A stretch of DNA of 9,959 nt from JANMAT01 sp031359995 (lineage in GTDB: Bacteria > Actinomycetota > Acidimicrobiia > Acidimicrobiales > Ilumatobacteraceae). The notes beneath the pieces were generated by a model. That model was not told the origin of the DNA and searched no databases. It saw only the letters and a list, made by a program, of their open reading frames with translations. This document shows, piece after piece, positions 6,608 through 9,959 of this stretch. How positions within the stretch are numbered: position 1 is the stretch's first letter; every line of letters begins with the position of its first letter. A program made the position numbers and the translations under genes. The DNA lies in NCBI GenBank assembly GCA_031359995.1, contig JANMAT010000227.1, positions 1 through 9,959 of the forward strand, given 5' to 3'.

Positions 6608-7236
6608 CCGTGCTGGCCGAGGTGCGCATCGCCGAGTCGGCGGCCGCCTGGGCCTGCTTCGGGTTGGCCGTCGCCGACGACACCACGGTGGTGGGCACCG
6701 TGCGTCTGCGCTTCGGGGCCGACGCCGACGCCATGGGCATCACCGTGTTCGACGGGGGCGGCCTGCCCTCGTCCATCGACGGGGTCGCCGCCTTCGAGGT
6801 GCCCGACGACGGCGACGCGCCCGTTGCGCCCAGCCATCCGCTCGGCGCTCGCCACATCGACCACGTGGTCGTGGGCACGCCCGATCTGGCCCGCACCGTC
6901 GCCGCCTTCGAAGCGGCGCTGCGCACACCGGTGAAGCGCATCCGCACCGAGACCACCGGCTCGGGCGACCGCCTGCACCAGGCGTTCTTCCGGCTCGGTC
7001 AGGTCATCCTGGAGATCGTGGGCCCGCCCGAGCCCGACGCGGCGCGCGCCGCCGAGCCGGCGGTGTTCCGGGGCATGGTGTTCACCGTCGACGACGTCGA
7101 TGCCGCCTACGAGCTCATGGGGTCCGACGTGCTCACCACACCGAAGGCGGCGGTGCAGTCGGGCAAGCGCATCACCACGGTGCGACGCGAGGTCGGCCTG
7201 GGCTGGCCGGTGGCCCTGCTGTCGGGCAGTCGGTGA
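6604..7236 (+). CDS. VOC (glyoxalase/bleomycin-resistance fold) protein with N-terminal extension
   Basis: The protein has 210 residues. The ATG overlaps the peptidase stop codon as ATGA, so it is very likely translationally coupled. Residues from about 84 to 206 show the VOC pattern: HIDHVVVGTPDLARTVAAFE opens the first beta-alpha module, with H87 a likely metal ligand. QVILEIVG (133-140) contributes E137 as a second likely ligand, and FRGMVFTVDDVDAAYELM (155-172) opens the second module. The first 80 residues are not recognised; they contain short strand-like stretches (VVGTVRLRFG, MGITVFDGG) and might be a further, degenerate VOC module. VOC proteins include lyases, isomerases, dioxygenases and resistance proteins, so the substrate cannot be named. 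The stop lies one base from the stop of the convergent nuclease gene, leaving no room for a separate terminator. Confidence 0.85.
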   Translation: MTVLAEVRIAESAAAWACFGLAVADDTTVVGTVRLRFGADADAMGITVFDGGGLPSSIDGVAAFEVPDDGDAPVAPSHPLGARHIDHVVVGTPDLARTVAAFEAALRTPVKRIRTETTGSGDRLHQAFFRLGQVILEIVGPPEPDAARAAEPAVFRGMVFTVDDVDAAYELMGSDVLTTPKAAVQSGKRITTVRREVGLGWPVALLSGSR

Positions 7237-7237
7237 T

Positions 7238-8173
7238 CTACAGCTCGTCGTCGACCCGGGCCGTCAGGTAGGCCATGCCGGGCTCACACGTCCTGTTGGC
7301 CACGCACCAGCGACAGGGCGGGCCGGGCCGGCGGTTCGGTTCCCGCCCGGCGTGCATGACCTCGACCAGCTTGTGGATGCCGTCAATGGTGCGGCGCAGC
7401 GCCGCCTGCAGGTGGGCTTCGGTGATGTCCTCGGCCTCGGGACGGGCGGCGTCCACGTAGTAGGTGGCGACCTTGCGGGGTGGCACCTGCATGCGTAGCG
7501 TCTCGACCAGGGCGTAGAACCGCAGGTCTTCGCGGTGGGCGGGGGACCGGTAGCCCGTCTTCAGGTCGAGCAGGACCTTGGAGGGCACCGTGCCACGGGG
7601 CGGGCGCCCGAGCGTGAGGTCGGGGCGACCCGACAGCACGATGAGCCCGTCGTGCAGGTCGTACATGATGGCCGCCTCGCTACGGGCCCACCACTGGTCC
7701 TTCAGCCGCGGGAAGCACTCGAGGAACTTGGCCGTCAGGTCGGTGGCTTCGCCCCGCAGCTGGGCCCGGTCGCCCTCGTTCATGGCCTGTAGGAACGGGC
7801 CGGGACCGCGCTCGTCGTTGCCGAGGCGGGCGAGGGCTTCGTCGACCAGTTCGCCGGGGGCGCGGTCGCCGCGCCAGTGGACGCTGAGCTCGATGGCCCG
7901 GTGGGCGACGGTGCCGCGCACCGTGGGCACCGACCACGTGAACGGCTCGGCCCGCTGGGCCACGTGCTGGGCCTCGCACCCGTGGATGCCGGCCAGCGCC
8001 GCCTTCGACACCCACAGCCGCTCGCCGCCCAGGTCGGCCAACAGCGGGCGGGTGGCGGCGTGGAGCTCGGCCCCCAGTTCGGCCGCCAGTTCGGGCGCAA
8101 CGGCGGGCGGTTCGGTGTCGGCCTTGCCCAACAGGTCGATGAGCTGCTGCTGGGCGGGGTTGAGCGAGCTCAC
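7238..8173 (-). CDS. RecB/Cas4-like PD-(D/E)XK nuclease with predicted Fe-S cluster
   Basis: The protein has 311 residues from a GTG start. The nuclease core shows H91 (GTVAHRAIE), D185 (SGRPDLTLG) and the D-x-K pair D203 and K205 (VLLDLKTG), followed by DLRFYALVETL (216-226), equivalent to the QxxxY region of RecB-type nucleases. Four cysteines, C66 (GIHGCEAQH) and C287-x2-C290-x5-C296 (PCRWCVANRTC), match the split layout that binds a 4Fe-4S cluster in AddB and Cas4. It is likely a DNA exonuclease or a repair accessory factor. No helicase, Cas1/2 or CRISPR array is nearby, so it is not called Cas4. The frame stays open far upstream, but the GTG at 8173 is the only sensible start: upstream reading runs into the divergent gene. 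A TATCGT hexamer (complement of 8181-8186) precedes it by seven bases, suggesting a leaderless or very short leader. Confidence 0.88.
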   Translation of the reverse strand: MSSLNPAQQQLIDLLGKADTEPPAVAPELAAELGAELHAATRPLLADLGGERLWVSKAALAGIHGCEAQHVAQRAEPFTWSVPTVRGTVAHRAIELSVHWRGDRAPGELVDEALARLGNDERGPGPFLQAMNEGDRAQLRGEATDLTAKFLECFPRLKDQWWARSEAAIMYDLHDGLIVLSGRPDLTLGRPPRGTVPSKVLLDLKTGYRSPAHREDLRFYALVETLRMQVPPRKVATYYVDAARPEAEDITEAHLQAALRRTIDGIHKLVEVMHAGREPNRRPGPPCRWCVANRTCEPGMAYLTARVDDEL

Positions 8174-8243
8174 GGCACCTACGATAGGGAAGGGGTGCGC
8201 GGCGGATGGCGATGGCCCGACATCTCTGTCACAGCCCTTCGTC
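8174..8243. promoter_or_regulatory. Divergent promoter region between the nuclease and the small hypothetical gene
   Basis: This 70-bp gap separates two outward-facing genes. At 8180-8186 the sequence TACGATA reads as a -10 element on both strands: TACGAT for the plus gene and TATCGT for the minus nuclease. If both are real, the two promoters overlap and compete. No good -35 element is visible on either side, so this rests on the -10 matches and gene layout. Confidence 0.35.
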
Positions 8244-8576
8244 ATGCTGGGGTTCGTGCAGGACGCGTCCACCCTCTCCTTCGTCCTGGCGGCGCGGGTG
8301 CTCAGCCGTGCCGCCCGGGCCCGTCGCCTCCACGTGCCCAGCTTCCGCAGCCCGCCCCGGCTGCTGGGGGCCGACCGTTCCCTGCGCCGCATCGGCGGTG
8401 CGGCCATCGTGGCCGTGCGCGTGCGCGAGCGGCCCATGGCCGCCGTGGCCGCCGACATGATCGACGGCATCATCGCCGCCAACCGCCTCCAGGGGGTCGA
8501 GGCCGACCGCACCCGCGCCGCGCTGTGGGCCGCGCTGAACGAGGGTGAGGCCCAGCCGGAGCGCAAGGTGGCCTGA
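8244..8576 (+). CDS. Small uncharacterised protein (110 aa)
   Basis: The protein has 110 residues and I do not recognise a named family. It has an alanine- and arginine-rich helical first third (VLAARVLSRAARARRLHVP). A distinctive central segment follows (FRSPPRLLGADRSLRRIGGAAIVAVRVRERP, about residues 34-64), then a helical stretch (AAVAADMIDGIIAANRLQGVEADRTRAALWAAL). No signal peptide or clear membrane segment is seen. The motif-like centre, and the fact that the frame stops soon before the tRNA, suggest a real gene. The ATG at 8244 lacks a Shine-Dalgarno; a GTG at 8256 is an alternative start. It diverges from the Fe-S nuclease gene. Part of the frame continues open upstream, but that part is the shadow of the nuclease gene. 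Confidence 0.6.
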   Translation: MLGFVQDASTLSFVLAARVLSRAARARRLHVPSFRSPPRLLGADRSLRRIGGAAIVAVRVRERPMAAVAADMIDGIIAANRLQGVEADRTRAALWAALNEGEAQPERKVA

Positions 8577-8590
8577 GCGCCGCCTACCGT

Positions 8591-8609
8591 GGGCCGGCAA
8601 CCCCGGCCC
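8591..8609 (+). repeat. Perfect 7-bp inverted repeat running into the tRNA 5' end
   Basis: GGGCCGG (8591-8597) and CCGGCCC (8603-8609) form a perfect 7-bp stem with a CAACC loop. The right arm includes the first four bases of tRNA-Leu (8606-8609). It could be a terminator stem for the preceding small gene, although no T-tract follows, or a structure of the tRNA precursor that competes with the acceptor stem until the leader is removed. Confidence 0.4.
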
Positions 8610-8689
8610 GGGTGGCGTAACTGGCAGGCGCAGGGGGCTTAAACCCCTCTGGAGGAGACTCCGTGCGGGTTCGAATCCCGCCCCGGGCA
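8606..8689 (+). tRNA. tRNA-Leu (anticodon UAA)
   Basis: The 84-nt sequence folds as a class II tRNA. Acceptor GCCCGGG (8606-8612) pairs with CCCGGGC (8682-8688), with discriminator A at 8689. The D stem is GCG/CGC, with GG in the loop. The anticodon stem GGGGG (8633-8637) pairs with CCCTC including one G-T, and the loop CTTAAAC carries anticodon TAA at 8640-8642. The long variable arm is GGAG-GAGA-CTCC. The T stem GCGGG/CCCGC closes the loop TTCGAAT. The long variable arm, A73 and anticodon all indicate leucine, reading the UUA codon that is rare in GC-rich genomes. The 3' CCA is not encoded (A is followed by CGG). A TACCGT hexamer at 8585-8590 could be its -10 element. Its 3' end faces an integrase gene. 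Confidence 0.95.
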
Positions 8690-8690
8690 C
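8666..8690 (+). other. Probable left attachment site (attL) at the tRNA-Leu 3' end
   Basis: The 3' portion of the tRNA, from the T arm (about 8666) to the end of the acceptor, is the usual crossover segment for tyrosine integrases that use tRNA genes. An integrase gene starts 98 bp downstream with no gene between. The tRNA is intact, as expected when the element restores the 3' end. No second copy of this segment is present to the right within the window, so the exact core and the partner site cannot be defined here. Confidence 0.5.
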
Positions 8691-8750
8691 GGCTCTGAAC
8701 AGGACGTACATCTTTCGTGCCGTTGCCGCTGGTCGCCAATATCGGCCTCA

Positions 8751-8769
8751 TGTACACAAAATGTGCACA
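8751..8769. repeat. Paired 8-bp near-palindromes upstream of the integrase
   Basis: TGTACACA (8751-8758) and TGTGCACA (8762-8769) differ at one base and are separated by AAA. The second is a perfect palindrome and the first nearly so, so the pair reads as both a direct and an inverted repeat. The pair ends 18 bp before the integrase ATG. This position suits an operator for an element repressor or excisionase, or an integrase arm-type binding site. Confidence 0.5.
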
Positions 8770-8787
8770 GACCGCTAGAGCGAGTGA

Positions 8788-9924
8788 ATGGCGAGGGGGT
8801 CCGTCTACAAGCGCAGCGGCAGTTGGGCCTTCCGCGTCGACGGCGGCTTCCATCCCGAGACGGGCAAGCGACGACAGATCCTCCGTCAGGGTTTCGCCAC
8901 CAAGAAGCAAGCAGAGGCGGCACTCGGCGAGGTGCTGCAAGCTGCCGCCAAGAACACCGTCGTCGCCAAGTCCTCGATGCGGCTCGGCGAGTACCTCGAG
9001 GAGTGGCTGGCCGGTCAGAGAACGCAACTTCGCGAGACGACCCTGCGGAGCTACGAGATCGCGATCCGGCGCATCGCCAAGCGCATCGGCCGGGTGAAAC
9101 TGCAGGCCCTGACGCCACTGCAGATCGAAAAGTTCTACGCGGACGCGCTCGCCGAAGGGGGCAAGGGTGGCGACCGGTTGGCTCCGAAGACTGTCCGTAA
9201 CACTCACGTCGTGCTTCGCAAAGCGCTCGCTGATGCCGAGCGCCTCGGTCTCGTGCCTCGCAACGCTGCGGCGGCCGCGCGTGCCCCGACGGCCCGGCGT
9301 CCCGAGTTCGAGACCTGGAGCTCGGACGAACTCAAGGAGTTCTTCGCATCGATCCGAGACGATCGTCTCTCCGGCGCGTTCGTGTTGCTTGCGACCACCG
9401 GGATGCGCCGCGGCGAGGTACTCGGGCTGCGGTGGCGGGACCTCGATCTCGACGCCGCACAGCTCGCCGTGGTGCAGACGCTCACGACGGTCGAGTGGCA
9501 ACCGATCGTCACGCAGCCCAAGACGCAACGTAGCCGGCGCACGATCTACATCGACACCCACACCATCGGTGCGCTGAAGGACCATCGTCGGCGCCAGCGA
9601 GAGGAGCAACTGGCGGCGGGTAGCGCGTGGGACAAGTCGAACGACTTCGTGTTCCGAGACGAGCTCGGTCGCGCCTTGCACCCGGACTGGTTCTCGCGCG
9701 AGTTCAACCGACTCGTGCGTGTCGCCGGCGTTCCACGCATCCGACTGCACGACCTAAGGCACACCTACGCGACGTTGGCGCTCAAGACCGGCGTCCACCC
9801 GAAGATCGTGTCCGAACGCCTTGGCCACGCGACGATCGCGATCACGCTTGATCTCTACTCGCACGTGACGCCAGGAATCGCTCGCGACGCCGCCGAGGCC
9901 GTCGCCGCAACGATCTTCTCGTGA
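8788..9924 (+). CDS. int: Tyrosine recombinase (phage/genomic-island integrase)
   Basis: The protein has 378 residues, typical for a phage-type integrase. The N-terminus (GSVYKRSGSWAFRVDGGF...GKRRQILRQGFATKKQAEAAL) is an arm-type DNA-binding domain. Residues from about 65 to 155 are the SAM-like core-binding domain. The catalytic domain holds a complete set: R207 (TGMRRGE), K245 (QPKTQRSRRTI), H321 and R324 (RLHDLRHTYATL), H347 (ERLGHATI) and nucleophile Y357 (LDLYSHV). The start is fixed by an in-frame TGA at 8785-8787 directly before the ATG. No strong Shine-Dalgarno is seen. Codon choice is visibly less GC-biased than in the chromosomal genes to the left, as expected for acquired DNA. The gene lies 98 bp beyond tRNA-Leu and points away from it, so it is probably the first gene of an element inserted there. 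Confidence 0.95.
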   Translation: MARGSVYKRSGSWAFRVDGGFHPETGKRRQILRQGFATKKQAEAALGEVLQAAAKNTVVAKSSMRLGEYLEEWLAGQRTQLRETTLRSYEIAIRRIAKRIGRVKLQALTPLQIEKFYADALAEGGKGGDRLAPKTVRNTHVVLRKALADAERLGLVPRNAAAAARAPTARRPEFETWSSDELKEFFASIRDDRLSGAFVLLATTGMRRGEVLGLRWRDLDLDAAQLAVVQTLTTVEWQPIVTQPKTQRSRRTIYIDTHTIGALKDHRRRQREEQLAAGSAWDKSNDFVFRDELGRALHPDWFSREFNRLVRVAGVPRIRLHDLRHTYATLALKTGVHPKIVSERLGHATIAITLDLYSHVTPGIARDAAEAVAATIFS

Positions 9925-9959
9925 CCGACGAGGCGCGAGCGCTAGCTACTTCCCCCGGA
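9921..9959 (+). CDS. Possible start of the next gene of the element (partial, cut by the window)
   Basis: A GTG at 9921 overlaps the integrase TGA as GTGA and opens a frame of 13 codons (VTDEARALATSPG) to the window edge without a stop. This overlap style matches other coupled genes in the window, so a co-transcribed gene is plausible, but the fragment is too short to identify. Confidence 0.3.
   Translation, partial: MTDEARALATSPG

Noticed and set aside
7238..8173. Possible cas4 gene and CRISPR locus
   Set aside because: The cysteine pattern and nuclease core resemble Cas4, but no repeat array, cas1 or cas2 is present anywhere in the window.
8174..8566. Upstream extension of the nuclease frame on the minus strand
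   Set aside because: It reads antisense through the 110-residue gene with low-complexity serine/arginine/alanine sequence. The family-like sequence begins after the GTG at 8173.
8584..9750. A 388-codon minus-strand open frame
   Set aside because: It is antisense to the integrase and also crosses the tRNA gene; the integrase has a complete catalytic set, so this is a shadow.
8690..9959. A second copy of the tRNA 3' end (attR) inside the window
   Set aside because: I looked for a repeat of the TTCGAATCCCGCC segment to the right of the tRNA and saw none, so the other end must be outside.

Overview
This is a GC-rich window with compact gene packing, mostly GC-ending codons, GTG as well as ATG starts, and several genes that appear to be leaderless. 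It carries a DUF222/HNH (13E12-type) gene behind a CGAAC-N4-GTTCG LexA box and a 28-codon gene resembling the actinobacterial ribosomal protein bL37. Together these point to an actinobacterium; the class (perhaps Acidimicrobiia) is a guess. Most of the window looks like ordinary chromosome. The right end is the start of an integrated element.

Layout, left to right. On the minus strand, 7-1092 encodes the ribosome-associated ATPase YchF. Divergent from it, after a 95-bp promoter region with a perfect LexA operator lying between -35 and -10 elements, is a DUF222/HNH endonuclease-like gene (1188-2393). A GC hairpin and a ribosome binding site then lead into a PHP-domain phosphoesterase with a helix-hairpin-helix N-terminus (2436-3455), resembling the C-terminal half of bacterial PolX without the polymerase. 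It converges on a stand-alone EAL-domain gene (3452-4288, minus), and the two stop codons share one CTAG.

After a 187-bp intergenic stretch comes a three-gene plus-strand run with 4-bp stop/start overlaps: a 28-residue bL37-like ribosomal protein (4476-4562), a prolyl-oligopeptidase-family serine peptidase (4559-6607, GTG start) and a VOC/glyoxalase-fold protein (6604-7236). This run meets, one base from the stop codon, a minus-strand RecB/Cas4-like PD-(D/E)XK nuclease with four cysteines suited to an Fe-S cluster (7238-8173, GTG start). Divergent from the nuclease is a small uncharacterised gene (8244-8576).

A tRNA-Leu(UAA) gene (8606-8689) follows. About 100 bp past its 3' end is a complete tyrosine recombinase (8788-9924), pointing away from the tRNA, with an AT-richer promoter region containing two near-identical 8-bp units. 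This is the classic arrangement of an element inserted into a tRNA 3' end. The rest of the element, including the other attachment site, lies outside the window.

No clear multi-gene novel system is visible. The items most worth following up are the SOS-controlled DUF222 gene and its PHP neighbour, the bL37 micro-gene coupled to a peptidase, the Asp-to-Glu change in that peptidase's triad, the EAL protein with a rewritten loop 6, and the tRNA-Leu/integrase junction.
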